A stretch of DNA of 64,000 bases from Daphnia carinata (GCF_022539665.2 NC_081337.1:4874679-4938678); one strand, 5' to 3'. Numbered from the stretch's first letter, positions 1 to 10,640 are shown. Numbers and translations are program-made. Notes: a model not told the origin generated them from the sequence alone.

Positions 1-17
1 AAGTAAGAGAATAGTAT

Positions 18-89
18 CACCTAGTAGCTCAGTGGTTAGAGCGTTGGCCCGGCAAGCCAAAGGTCTGTGGTTCAACTCCCAGACAGGTG
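18..89 (+). other. tRNA-like cloverleaf with A and B boxes (one per 436-bp monomer)
   Basis: Representative copy. The same 72 nt recur at 454, 891, 1327, 1763, 2199, 2635, 3071 and 3507, and throughout array B (13800 to 22958). Acceptor arm: five of seven pairs (18-22 with 85-89). D arm: GCTC/GAGC. Anticodon arm: TTGGC/GCCAA, a perfect five pairs, with a 7-nt loop whose triplet is GGC (alanine-type). The T arm pairs fully only if T68 is bulged. A box TAGCTCAGTGG and B box GGTTCAACTCC match the pol III consensus. Position 33 is C rather than the near-universal U, and the acceptor has two mismatches, so a working tRNA is unlikely. A tRNA-derived SINE head fits better. Confidence 0.85.
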
Positions 90-175
90 TGGTCTATTCT
101 GACATTCCTGTGCGTGGTCGCACCTTAGCCTACCAATTCTGATTGCGAAAAGTATACTATTCCTCTGAAAGGGCT

Positions 176-214
176 CCCGGTTCGACTCCGGAAGGACTAC
201 CGGTTCGATTCCGG
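176..214 (+). promoter_or_regulatory. Two extra B-box/T-arm hairpins in each monomer
   Basis: GGTTCGACTCC (179-189) and GGTTCGATTCC (202-212) both match the TFIIIC B-box consensus. Each sits in a small stem (CCGG/CCGG) with a 7-nt TTCGAYT loop, that is, an orphan tRNA T arm. I see no matching A box upstream of either. Together with the tRNA-like head, each monomer offers three B boxes, about 90 in the window's two arrays. Possible roles are pol III promotion or TFIIIC-only boundary sites. Function is inferred; the motifs are seen directly. Confidence 0.7.
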
Positions 215-297
215 CACTAACTCAACGGGATATCAAGACGGGATGGAAGGGACACGTGGGCTTACGCGGCGTGGCTTTCTCCTAGGCTAATTGGTGG

Positions 298-316
298 CTG
301 ATTGCTTCGCAATCAG
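298..316 (+). other. Perfect hairpin near the monomer's right edge (8-bp stem, TTC loop)
   Basis: ctgattgcttcgcaatcag forms an 8-bp perfect stem closed by GC-TTC-GC. It lies about 30 nt before acataa, the point where both arrays stop. The same loop closure recurs in the ten hairpins at the 3' end of the Penelope-like element (26779-27419). It may be a 3' recognition signal for reverse transcriptase (inference). Confidence 0.65.
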
Positions 317-3300
317 TGTCGATCATCAATTAACCTACATAACATAATCTAACCTTACAAACCTGGCCTAACCTAACCCGTTACCAGCGTTGTAAATGAG
401 ATCGCCCCCAAAAATACACAACAGAACACATGAGTCAAGTAAGAGAATAGTATCACCTAGTAGCTCAGTGGTTAGAGCGTTGGCCCGGCAAGCCAAAGGT
501 CTGTGGTTCAACTCCCAGACAGGTGTGGTCTATTCTGACATTCCTGTGCGTGGTCGCACCTTAGCCTACCAATTCTGATTGCGAAAAGTATACTATTCCT
601 CTGAAAGGGCTCCCGGTTCGACTCCGGAAGGACTACCAGGTTCGATTCCGGCACTAACTCAACGGGATATCAAGACGGGATGGAAGGGACACGTGGGCTT
701 ACGCGGCGTGGCTTTCTCCTAGGCTAATTGGTGGCTGATTGCTTCGCAATCAGTGTCGATCATCAATTAACCTACATAACATAATCTAACCTTACAAACC
801 TGGCCTAACCTAACCCGTTACCAGCGTTGTAAATGAGATCGCCCCCAAAAATACACAACAGAACACATGAGTCAAGTAAGAGAATAGTATCACCTAGTAG
901 CTCAGTGGTTAGAGCGTTGGCCCGGCAAGCCAAAGGTCTGTGGTTCAACTCCCAGACAGGTGTGGTCTATTCTGACATTCCTGTGCGTGGTCGCACCTTA
1001 GCCTACCAATTCTGATTGCGAAAAGTATACTATTCCTCTGAAAGGGCTCCCGGTTCGACTCCGGAAGGACTACCGGTTCGATTCCGGCACTAACTCAACG
1101 GGATATCAAGACGGGATGGAAGGGACACGTGGGCTTACGCGGCGTGGCTTTCTCCTAGGCTAATTGGTGGCTGATTGCTTCGCAATCAGTGTCGATCATC
1201 AATTAACCTACATAACATAATCTAACCTTACAAACCTGGCCTAACCTAACCCGTTACCAGCGTTGTAAATGAGATCGCCCCCAAAAATACACAACAGAAC
1301 ACATGAGTCAAGTAAGAGAATAGTATCACCTAGTAGCTCAGTGGTTAGAGCGTTGGCCCGGCAAGCCAAAGGTCTGTGGTTCAACTCCCAGACAGGTGTG
1401 GTCTATTCTGACATTCCTGTGCGTGGTCGCACCTTAGCCTACCAATTCTGATTGCGAAAAGTATACTATTCCTCTGAAAGGGCTCCCGGTTCGACTCCGG
1501 AAGGACTACCGGTTCGATTCCGGCACTAACTCAACGGGATATCAAGACGGGATGGAAGGGACACGTGGGCTTACGCGGCGTGGCTTTCTCCTAGGCTAAT
1601 TGGTGGCTGATTGCTTCGCAATCAGTGTCGATCATCAATTAACCTACATAACATAATCTAACCTTACAAACCTGGCCTAACCTAACCCGTTACCAGCGTT
1701 GTAAATGAGATCGCCCCCAAAAATACACAACAGAACACATGAGTCAAGTAAGAGAATAGTATCACCTAGTAGCTCAGTGGTTAGAGCGTTGGCCCGGCAA
1801 GCCAAAGGTCTGTGGTTCAACTCCCAGACAGGTGTGGTCTATTCTGACATTCCTGTGCGTGGTCGCACCTTAGCCTACCAATTCTGATTGCGAAAAGTAT
1901 ACTATTCCTCTGAAAGGGCTCCCGGTTCGACTCCGGAAGGACTACCGGTTCGATTCCGGCACTAACTCAACGGGATATCAAGACGGGATGGAAGGGACAC
2001 GTGGGCTTACGCGGCGTGGCTTTCTCCTAGGCTAATTGGTGGCTGATTGCTTCGCAATCAGTGTCGATCATCAATTAACCTACATAACATAATCTAACCT
2101 TACAAACCTGGCCTAACCTAACCCGTTACCAGCGTTGTAAATGAGATCGCCCCCAAAAATACACAACAGAACACATGAGTCAAGTAAGAGAATAGTATCA
2201 CCTAGTAGCTCAGTGGTTAGAGCGTTGGCCCGGCAAGCCAAAGGTCTGTGGTTCAACTCCCAGACAGGTGTGGTCTATTCTGACATTCCTGTGCGTGGTC
2301 GCACCTTAGCCTACCAATTCTGATTGCGAAAAGTATACTATTCCTCTGAAAGGGCTCCCGGTTCGACTCCGGAAGGACTACCGGTTCGATTCCGGCACTA
2401 ACTCAACGGGATATCAAGACGGGATGGAAGGGACACGTGGGCTTACGCGGCGTGGCTTTCTCCTAGGCTAATTGGTGGCTGATTGCTTCGCAATCAGTGT
2501 CGATCATCAATTAACCTACATAACATAATCTAACCTTACAAACCTGGCCTAACCTAACCCGTTACCAGCGTTGTAAATGAGATCGCCCCCAAAAATACAC
2601 AACAGAACACATGAGTCAAGTAAGAGAATAGTATCACCTAGTAGCTCAGTGGTTAGAGCGTTGGCCCGGCAAGCCAAAGGTCTGTGGTTCAACTCCCAGA
2701 CAGGTGTGGTCTATTCTGACATTCCTGTGCGTGGTCGCACCTTAGCCTACCAATTCTGATTGCGAAAAGTATACTATTCCTCTGAAAGGGCTCCCGGTTC
2801 GACTCCGGAAGGACTACCGGTTCGATTCCGGCACTAACTCAACGGGATATCAAGACGGGATGGAAGGGACACGTGGGCTTACGCGGCGTGGCTTTCTCCT
2901 AGGCTAATTGGTGGCTGATTGCTTCGCAATCAGTGTCGATCATCAATTAACCTACATAACATAATCTAACCTTACAAACCTGGCCTAACCTAACCCGTTA
3001 CCAGCGTTGTAAATGAGATCGCCCCCAAAAATACACAACAGAACACATGAGTCAAGTAAGAGAATAGTATCACCTAGTAGCTCAGTGGTTAGAGCGTTGG
3101 CCCGGCAAGCCAAAGGTCTGTGGTTCAACTCCCAGACAGGTGTGGTCTATTCTGACATTCCTGTGCGTGGTCGCACCTTAGCCTACCAATTCTGATTGCG
3201 AAAAGTATACTATTCCTCTGAAAGGGCTCCCGGTTCGACTCCGGAAGGACTACCGGTTCGATTCCGGCACTAACTCAACGGGATATCAAGACGGGATGGA

Positions 3301-3825
3301 AGGGACACGTGGGCTTACGCGGCGTGGCTTTCTCCTAGGCTAATTGGTGGCTGATTGCTTCGCAATCAGTGTCGATCATCAATTAACCTACATAACATAA
3401 TCTAACCTTACAAACCTGGCCTAACCTAACCCGTTACCAGCGTTGTAAATGAGATCGCCCCCAAAAATACACAACAGAACACATGAGTCAAGTAAGAGAA
3501 TAGTATCACCTAGTAGCTCAGTGGTTAGAGCGTTGGCCCGGCAAGCCAAAGGTCTGTGGTTCAACTCCCAGACAGGTGTGGTCTATTCTGACATTCCTGT
3601 GCGTGGTCGCACCTTAGCCTACCAATTCTGATTGCGAAAAGTATACTATTCCTCTGAAAGGGCTCCCGGTTCGACTCCGGAAGGACTACCGGTTCGATTC
3701 CGGCACTAACTCAACGGGATATCAAGACGGGATGGAAGGGACACGTGGGCTTACGCGGCGTGGCTTTCTCCTAGGCTAATTGGTGGCTGATTGCTTCGCA
3801 ATCAGTGTCGATCATCAATTAACCT

Positions 3826-3983
3826 ACATAACATAACCTAACCTAACCTAACCTAACCTAACCTAACCTAACCTAACCTAACCTAACCTAACCTAACCTA
3901 ACCTAACCTAACCTAACCTAACCTAACCTAACCTAACCTAACCTAACCTAACCTAACCTAACCTAACCTAACCTAACCTAACC
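3826..3983. repeat. Interstitial telomeric tract (CCTAA)n
   Basis: About 30 perfect CCTAA repeats, the C-strand of the TTAGG arthropod telomere. The left junction is the acataa edge of array A; the right junction opens into a ~150-bp satellite. The orientation places the chromosome terminus to the left. Confidence 0.97.
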
Positions 3984-5460
3984 CACGCTTATAACCGCAT
4001 CTTACACCCATGCCAACAACGGCCGTTACAAACCTGCATATCCATACCTCTACGCCGACATCGGCCTAGACGACTTACACATTTTCATGCCGACTAATGT
4101 GCGAAACTCACGGCCATGGCCCTAAATTTACCATCGTGAATCGCAAACGAGCGATTTACATACCCAGGCCGACAACGGCCTTATTAACCTGCATAATCAT
4201 GCCTCTACGCCGACACCGGCCTGAACGATTTACATATCCTCACGCCGACTAAGGTGTAAAACTCACGGCAATAGCCATAAACTGACCACCTGGAGTCACG
4301 AACGAGCGATTTACATACCCAGGCCGACAACGGCCTTTATTAACCTGCATAATCATACCTCTACGCCGACATCGGCCTGAACGATTTACATACCCTCACG
4401 CCGACTAAGGTGTAAAACCTGCGGACATGGCCTTAATTTGACCATCGGGAGTCACGAACGAGTGATTGACATACCCAGGTCGACAACGGCCTACATAACC
4501 GTGCCTCTACGCCGACATCGGCCTGAAAGATTTACATATTATCACACCGACCAAGGTGCGAAACTCACGGTCATAGCCGTAAACCAACCATCGGGAGTCA
4601 TGAACGAGTGATGTACATACCCAGGCCGACAACGGCCTGCATAATCATGCCTCTACGCTGACATCGGCCTGAACGATTTACATATTACCACACCGACTAA
4701 GGTGTAAAACTCACGGCCATAGCCTTAAATTAACCATCGGGGGTCACGAACAAGTGATTTAAATACCCAGGCCGACAACGGCCTACATAACCGTGCCTCT
4801 ACGCCGACATCGGCCCGAACGATCTACATAGTATCACGCTAACTAAGATGTGAAACTCACGGCCATAGCCGTAAACTAACCATCGGGAGTCACGAACGAG
4901 TGATTTACATACCCAGGCCGACAACGGCCTGCATAATGATGCCTCTACGCCGATATCGGCCTGAACGATTTGCATATTATCACGCCGTCGAAGGTGTAAA
5001 ACTCACGGCCATAGCCTTAAATTAACCATCGGGAGTCACGAACAAGTGATTTAAATACCCAGGCCGACAACGGCCTGCATAATCATGCCTCTACGCCGAC
5101 ATCGGCCTGAACGATTTACATATTATCACGCCGTCTGAGGTGTAAAAATCACGGCCATAACCGTAAACTAACCATCGGCAGTCACGAACGAGTGATTTAC
5201 ACACCCAGGCCGACAACGGCCTACATAATCATGCCTCTACGCCGACATCGGCCTGAATAACACAGCGTCACGCCGACTAAGGTGTGAACACTCACGGCCA
5301 TAGCCTTAAACCTACAACCATGAGTCACGGACAAGCGGTCTACGTACCCAGGCCAACAACGGCCCTTAATAATCTGCATACTCACGCCCCTACGCCGACA
5401 CTAGCCCCGAAGGAAGGCTACATATTCTCACGCCGACGGTGGCCTCAATAAACACTTATA
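3984..5460. repeat. ~150-bp satellite with GGCCG..CGGCC palindromes
   Basis: About nine diverged units of roughly 144-159 bp. The phrase tacccaggccgac recurs near 4161, 4315, 4474, 4618, 4766, 4910, 5056, 5202 and, altered, 5346. Each unit contains the short hairpins ggccgacaacggcc and gccgacatcggc. Units differ by many substitutions, so the block is older than the 436-bp arrays. I see no gene in it. Confidence 0.9.
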
Positions 5461-5592
5461 AACGCTCGGGATCACGACCCGACCGACCAACCACGAACAA
5501 GTATTAGTAACAAATCAATGTATTAGCATACATTTCCTGCGACGGTGACACACGTCGAGATTGGTTTTGGAAAAACAAAAAAGGAAGGAAAC

Positions 5593-5988
5593 TCACACCG
5601 ATAGTCGGTAACGCTTAGGATTATAAAAATAAATGACACGTAGGCGTTGAAGCCGAACATAACACGTGAAATCGTTAACAGAGAGTTGGAATGGTACCGC
5701 TAGACGAGCTGAATTATCATCAGCGACCGCGGAAGCATGTCCCACACTCGACACCCCTCCACCATGACTGGAACCCGGGCGAACAGCACACACCGGGCGG
5801 GAGCGGACGACCGATTCGGCGTCTGGGGCCGCTGGCGGTTCTTCTCCACCACCGTCCAGGGTTATGAGTGGAATCTCCTTGATGATAACAGGAGACTCGG
5901 ACCGATCACGAGACCTTTTCATCGATCGCGTTAACATAACGCGAGACTCGGACCGATCACGAGACCTTCCCATTGATCGCGTTAACAT
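5593..5988 (-). CDS. Hypothetical 131-aa protein with duplicated SR-rich N terminus
   Basis: This ORF has an ATG start at 5988 and is flanked on both sides by related satellite blocks. The first 34 residues are two copies of a 17-residue block beginning MLTRSM and containing RSRDRSES, encoded by a 51-bp direct DNA duplication (about 5887-5988). The middle has an acidic/proline patch (GGGEEPPAAP), and the rest shows no motif I recognise. The serine/arginine blocks resemble low-complexity RNA-binding tails, but no function can be assigned. It is richer in GC than its surroundings. It could be a chance ORF in satellite spacer; the in-frame duplication argues weakly for coding. Confidence 0.35.
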   Translation of the reverse strand: MLTRSMGRSRDRSESRVMLTRSMKRSRDRSESPVIIKEIPLITLDGGGEEPPAAPDAESVVRSRPVCAVRPGSSHGGGVSSVGHASAVADDNSARLAVPFQLSVNDFTCYVRLQRLRVIYFYNPKRYRLSV

Positions 5989-6240
5989 CTACACCAAATT
6001 CCAAAACAATACATATATATCTATGCATATATAAAAAAATAACAACAGACTAACTTAGTACAACCAAATGAACAAACCTACCTTCCTTGAGAATGTAATG
6101 ATGACTGAGGCTTAAACCTTACCAAACATGATGCAATACATCAATCATACGTCGGCAAATACGCAACTATAGCGTGGTTATCGCCAATACCAATAATTCC
6201 AACGCAACACGTACGAATAAACTTCCGGGAAGATCGTATC
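5989..6240. other. AT-rich spacer, no gene seen
   Basis: The sequence between the minus-strand ORF's start and the next satellite block contains short A and T runs and TATA-like stretches (around 6015-6035). These could serve the minus-strand ORF as a promoter, but nothing decisive is visible. Confidence 0.4.
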
Positions 6241-7435
6241 CAATTCTTGGAATACCCATACTTGTTAACCTTGCGCCGACATTGGCCCCAACAATTTGCA
6301 TATAAGTACATCTGCACCGGTAACGGCCCAAAATAGCTTTAGCCAAATGCCCTTTGCAGAAACGCCTTAATGGGCCCTAATTACATGCCTCTCAACCACC
6401 AATGGCCATGACATGCCCCTTCGCCGACATCGGCCTCGATAATTTACATGTTTTCACGACAATAACAATGTGAAACGCCCCGCCCATGGCATCTAAACTA
6501 GCCACCGGGATCCACGCAACGAGTCCCAGACCCCAGCCAACAACGGCCTCGACTAATTTGCATATACATGCCTCGACGCCGACATCGGCCTCAAATATTT
6601 ACATGTTTGCACGCCGACGACGGTGTAAAAATTCGCGCCCATGGCCTCTAAACTAGCCACCGGGACTCACGAACGCTTCAGGCAACGACTAAATACCTAT
6701 ACCGACAACGGTCCCAACTAATTTGCATACACATGCCTCTACGCCGACATCGGCCTCGTTAATTTACATGTTTGCACGCCGGCAACGGTGCAGAACTCAC
6801 GCCCATGGCCCCTAAACTAGCCACAATGATCCACGAACGCTTCACGGTGATGATTTACATACCTATGCCGACAACGGCCTCAACTAATTTGCATATACAT
6901 GCCTCTACGCCGACATCGGCCTTATTAACTTACATGGTTGCACGCCGACAACGGTGCAAAATTCACACCCATGGCCTCTAAACTAGCCACAATGATTCAC
7001 GAACGCTTCACGGTAATGATTTACATACCTATGCCGACAACGGCCTCAACTAATTTGCATACACATACCTCTACGCCGACATCGGCCTTATTAAATTACA
7101 TGTTTGCACGCCGACAACGGTGCAAAATTCACGCCCATGGCCTCTAAACTAGCCACAATGATTCACGAACACTTCACGGTAATGATCTACATACCTATGC
7201 CGACAACGGCCTCAACTAATTTGCATAACACATGCCTCTACACCGACATCGGCCTCATCAATTTACATGTTTGCACGCCGACAAATGTGTAAAAGTCACG
7301 CCCATGGCCTCTAAACTAGCCACCGCGACTCACGAACGCTCCACGATAATAATTTACGTACCTATGCCAACACCGGCCTCAACTAATTTGCATACACATG
7401 CCTCTACGCCGACATCGGCCTCATTAAACGATGCA
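6240..7435. repeat. ~166-bp satellite related to the 3984-5460 family
   Basis: About seven units. The best conserved four repeat at 166-bp spacing (cctatgccgacaacggcc near 6862, 7028, 7194 and, altered, 7360). They share the gccgacaacggcc and gccgacatcggc palindromes with the left satellite, so the two blocks are branches of one family. The minus-strand ORF lies between them. Unit length is not a multiple of three, and the short ORFs in it are repeat shadows. Confidence 0.88.
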
Positions 7436-7593
7436 CAATCAAAACAAATTATATATTTATACCCGAACGCCGACAACAAACCACAACGGCCTGCAAACAC
7501 CCACTCATTTGCATACATATAAGATTGTACGTAGGAATACACACCACCATTAGTGGTAATGACAACGTTCAACGTTGCACCTTTTATGGTTCT

Positions 7594-7605
7594 CTATATA
7601 TAAAA
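7594..7605 (+). promoter_or_regulatory. Candidate upstream TATA element
   Basis: ctatatataaaatgg is followed by two in-register AAAATGG phrases (7602-7622). It may be an alternative promoter for the unit downstream. The TATA at 7774 is the better candidate because a splice donor follows it. Confidence 0.3.
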
Positions 7606-7773
7606 TGGCGGCCAACAAAATGGCCCCCGGAGAACCTACTGCGAAAAGCATACAGAAAAATAATTCCCAGAACAACCCGGACGAATGTACCGGAAGACAG
7701 ACAGGGTTGCCGCCACCCACACAAAAAATGCGCATTAAGAAACAATTGTGAGAATTGGCAACAGGCCCTAGCC

Positions 7774-7780
7774 TATATAA
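7774..7780 (+). promoter_or_regulatory. TATA box of the 8.7-9.8 kb transcription unit
   Basis: cctatataaatcgg is a strong pol II TATA match. About 90 bp downstream is a consensus 5' splice site, GTAAGTT (7866-7872). Acceptor-like sequence before the ORF (for example ctctcgctgcag ending near 8660) would allow a spliced 5' leader. The splice junction itself is inferred. Confidence 0.45.
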
Positions 7781-7900
7781 ATCGGCAAAAGGGAAGCCAC
7801 TGCCTCTTTCCACGCCTGACCCTCGCCGCGAACAGTCCTCTGATACTGACTCCTACAGCAGAGATGTAAGTTGTTTCTAGAATTAGATTCTTAAGGATTT

Positions 7901-8420
7901 GGCTCCCCAACCGCATGGCGTGACTATGCCCTGTTTAACTTGCCAGTGAGGGCAATACTCGGCTTCCACCACCCATGCGTACTAAGGCTCGTTCTTAGCA
8001 TAACCGACAAAAAAATGCTAATCTAGCTCCCCAACCGTGTAGAACGATTGGGCCCCGGTTCAAGTTGTTCTAGAAACAACACTCGGTGCCCACCCTCTAC
8101 ACGTACTAAGGCTCGTTGTGCGTAACCGATAAACGCTCTTCGCACAAATCAAATGTAACTAATGGCTCCCCAACCGTGTGATGTGACTACGCCCTGTTTA
8201 ATTTGTTCTCACGAACAACACTCGGCCTCCACCACTCACACGTACTAAGGCTCGTTCTGGCGTAACCGACAAAAAAACGCCTTTGTGGTTCCTCTCTTTT
8301 AACAGAGACAAGATGGCTCCCCAACCGTGTGACGCGTCCATGCCTTGTTCAACTTGTTCGCAGAGAACAACACTCGGCTTCCAACGCCCACACGTACTAA
8401 GGCTCGTTTAGCGTCATCGA
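7901..8420. repeat. Four-unit tandem repeat (124-152 bp) in the presumed leader intron
   Basis: ggctccccaaccg recurs at 7901, 8025 (altered), 8163 and 8315. Each copy continues through a diverged block ending in a phrase close to cgtactaaggctcgtt. It lies just after the GTAAGT donor, so it may sit in the first intron of the neighbouring unit. Confidence 0.8.
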
Positions 8421-8745
8421 GAAACGCTCCAACATCAAGGTACAATCATGGAATCATATTTTTGAAAAAAAGACCTTTTCTTTTTTTCTACGATGGAACC
8501 AGGCCAGGCCCTGGAAGCACTAATACTACTTTAAAATTAAGCCTAGAAATTAAGTCACCAAACACCCTATCTTCTTTCTTTTTTCGAACCCTACCTGTAA
8601 ACGTTAAAATCACCTCTTCATTTGCCTTGGTGTCCAGTGGCTGCAGTCTCTCGCTGCAGCCGGCCCCCCAAACTATAAGAATATAGGAGAGGGCCGAAAT
8701 TCTTGGTCGTCCATCGAGAGATGGCGACGGTTTGGCATCCTACTG

Positions 8746-9648
8746 ATGAACTGGCCAACACCAATTGTTCTCCCACTATCACCCATACCCTTTAGAATAA
8801 GCAAATTTCCCCGATCCAAATCGGCGGCGCTAAAGACGTCTCCTTACTTTAGGACGATGCACATCTCGCGTGACTACGTCACCATTGATGGGAAGCACTA
8901 CAACTTAAGCTTCATTATTAGACCGACGCCCGAAGCCGGCAGTAGCAACCACAAATGGAATGCATTCTTCCGAAAAACCAGTTGGGACAACAGTATACCA
9001 CTGCCCCCCACCTTTTACACGCTTGACCTAGGCGAACTAGGAAAACATTTTTACCACCCACATGCCCCTTTCCACCTCAGCAGAGAGGAGGTAAAGGACT
9101 GGCTAACATGGAAGAAAGTCACGATTGATGATGCCACTGACGAAACCGTCAAACTACTCATGTTCAAACCTGGAACAGACCCCAATGCCATATTGGCCAT
9201 GGAAAACCTCAAAACTGGTATTGCCTCTCACATTCAATGTGACCTATGGACCTCCCAGCTCACTGAAGCAAACAAAAAACTTGTCACCACACAAGACGTA
9301 ATCCAACAAGCGATCGCGAAAGGGATCGAGGACATTTCGACGATGATTTCTAACAAACTACGCAGCGAACTTCGCAACGCGAACCAACGCCAGACTCGCT
9401 TTAGACGCGATGACAGATCGCCATACCGCCGCAATGACGGATTCCGCCAAACGGAAGCAACACCGGAACAAACCGTGAATCAGCCACAACATGCTGCTCC
9501 ACCCAACTCGCCCCAAACGGGCCCTGTGATTCCACAACCAACATTAACACAAGGGTACTGGACCCCAACGCTGGCCCCACCAACAGCCCAGCCCCCAGCC
9601 AGCCTGGCTTATGCACAACAACAACCACGTACGCAGTACAATATGTAA
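8746..9648 (+). CDS. Hypothetical 300-aa protein with basic middle and P/Q-rich tail
   Basis: Not a family I recognise. The N-terminal ~150 residues look globular (YVTIDGKHYNLSF, YTLDLGELGKHFYHPH, DDATDETVKLLMF). Residues ~190-245 are helical and then basic and arginine-rich (RQTRFRRDDRSPYRRNDG). The last ~55 residues are proline/glutamine-rich, ending QYNM. Globular head, basic patch and disordered tail together resemble gag-like nucleic-acid-binding ORFs of retroelements, but no zinc knuckle is present. The chosen ATG has a weak context. A better one (gagATGG at 8721) opens a 24-codon reading frame in another phase, so the true N terminus may involve splicing or a frameshift. An upstream TATA, a donor site and a downstream AATAAA (9814-9819) frame it as one transcription unit. 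Confidence 0.6.
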   Translation: MNWPTPIVLPLSPIPFRISKFPRSKSAALKTSPYFRTMHISRDYVTIDGKHYNLSFIIRPTPEAGSSNHKWNAFFRKTSWDNSIPLPPTFYTLDLGELGKHFYHPHAPFHLSREEVKDWLTWKKVTIDDATDETVKLLMFKPGTDPNAILAMENLKTGIASHIQCDLWTSQLTEANKKLVTTQDVIQQAIAKGIEDISTMISNKLRSELRNANQRQTRFRRDDRSPYRRNDGFRQTEATPEQTVNQPQHAAPPNSPQTGPVIPQPTLTQGYWTPTLAPPTAQPPASLAYAQQQPRTQYNM

Positions 9649-9710
9649 ATGTACTACCGATTCATGCTATCTTTTTAAAAAAACCAACAGCACCACCGAA
9701 CGCTGACATT

Positions 9711-9818
9711 ATGCACCTGGCACTCCTGAACCCAGACGACTACGATCTTATCGATACTATCTCCTTGTACCGTCTGTGTACCATTACTGAATCCTCTGAT
9801 TCTGGATCTGATGAATAA
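9711..9818 (+). CDS. Small acidic ORF (35 aa) downstream of the 300-aa ORF
   Basis: It starts at ATG 9711 and stops at 9816-9818, overlapping an AATAAA poly(A) signal. The product begins MHLALLNPDDYDLID and ends ESSDSGSDE, so it is acidic. Its frame is -1 relative to the 300-aa ORF and stays open back through that ORF's stop. It could therefore be a second small ORF or a frameshifted C-terminal extension, though no canonical slippery heptamer is in register near the junction. Chance cannot be excluded. Confidence 0.3.
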   Translation: MHLALLNPDDYDLIDTISLYRLCTITESSDSGSDE

Positions 9819-9879
9819 ACACTCTTGGCATCGCCAACCACTATTGAATTGTTGCCAACTCAATACCTAACTCGGACGG

Positions 9880-10640
9880 CTGATGACCTCCGGCCATCCG
9901 AGACAGTGAGTCGGCCCCTCCTATTTAATATACACTCCTCAACCTGGCCTTACCTAACCTAACCTGTTGCACTGAGCATACAGGCGGATTTAACATCCAA
10001 ACAAAATACCTAACTTAAGCGGATGATGGCCTCCGGCCACCCGGAACTGTGGAACACCCCACTCTCTATTTTTTATATATACACTTCTAAATCTGGTCGT
10101 ACCTAACCTAACCTATAGCACTGAGCATACAGGCGGACTTAATATCCAAACAAAGCACCTAACTTAGGCGGATGATGGCCTCCGGCCATCCGGGACAGAG
10201 AGTCGCCCCCTTCTTATTTAATATACACTTCTCAACCTGGTCTTACCTAACCTAACCTGTAGCACTGAGCATACAGGCGGATTTAACATCCAAACAAAAA
10301 TACCTAACTTAGGCGGATGATGGCCTCCGGCCACCCGGAACTGTGGAACACCCCACTCTCTATCTTTTATATACACTTACAAATCTGGTCTTACCTAACC
10401 TAACCTGTAGCACTGAGCATACAGGCGGACTTAACATCCAAACAAAGCACCTAACTTAGGCGGACGATGGCCTCCGGCCACCCGGAACTGTGGGACACCA
10501 CACCCTCTATTTTATATAAACTTCTAAAATCTGGTCTTACCTAACCTAACCTATACCACTGAGCACACAGGCGGATTTAACATCCAAGCAAAGCACCTAA
10601 TATCAACCACCGGGGCTGATATTACCTAACCTAACCTGTA
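9880..10640. repeat. ~147-bp satellite containing short telomeric seams
   Basis: Five to six units, with marker ttacctaacctaacctg or variants near 9951, 10102, 10248, 10394 and 10542. Each unit contains two CCTAA-type repeats, the hairpin tggcctccggcca, and gcactgagcatacaggcgg. The regular seams suggest each monomer descends from a telomere-attached fragment that was then amplified. Confidence 0.88.

Larger units (their letters stand above)
1..3827 (+). repeat. 436-bp tandem array A (tRNA-like monomer)
   Basis: About 8.8 head-to-tail copies of a 436-bp monomer, almost base-identical. One 437-bp unit carries a single-base insertion near 646. Each monomer holds, in order, a tRNA-like cloverleaf, two B-box T-arm hairpins, a 19-nt hairpin, the sequence acataa, and a degenerate telomere-like stretch (cctaacctaacccg). 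The + strand of the monomer contains no TTTT, so it has no obvious RNA polymerase III terminator. The array enters from the left edge of the window and ends at acataa, where it passes directly into perfect CCTAA repeats. The 60-codon ORF in each unit reads through the tRNA-like part and is not credible as a gene. Confidence 0.97.

Noticed and set aside
18-89. Functional tRNA-Ala gene
   Set aside because: C at position 33, two acceptor mismatches, a bulged T stem and no T4 terminator. Tandem identical copies fit a tRNA-derived repeat better.
396-578. Identical 60-codon ORF in every 436-bp unit (MRSPPKIHNRT...)
   Set aside because: It reads through the tRNA-like head, and its repetition only reflects the array. 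There is no independent sign of coding.
8690-8730. Similarity of gaaattcttggtcgtcc to a conserved 18S rRNA segment
   Set aside because: Only about 20 nt with indels and no flanking rRNA; probably chance.
9885-10500. Hammerhead ribozyme core (ctgatga near 9891, ggatgatg in repeats), expected because some Penelope-like elements carry hammerheads
   Set aside because: The conserved GAA and stem II do not fall in the right places (extra CCCG after the tggcctccggcca stem), and the C-U-G-A-U-G-A core is not kept in the repeats.
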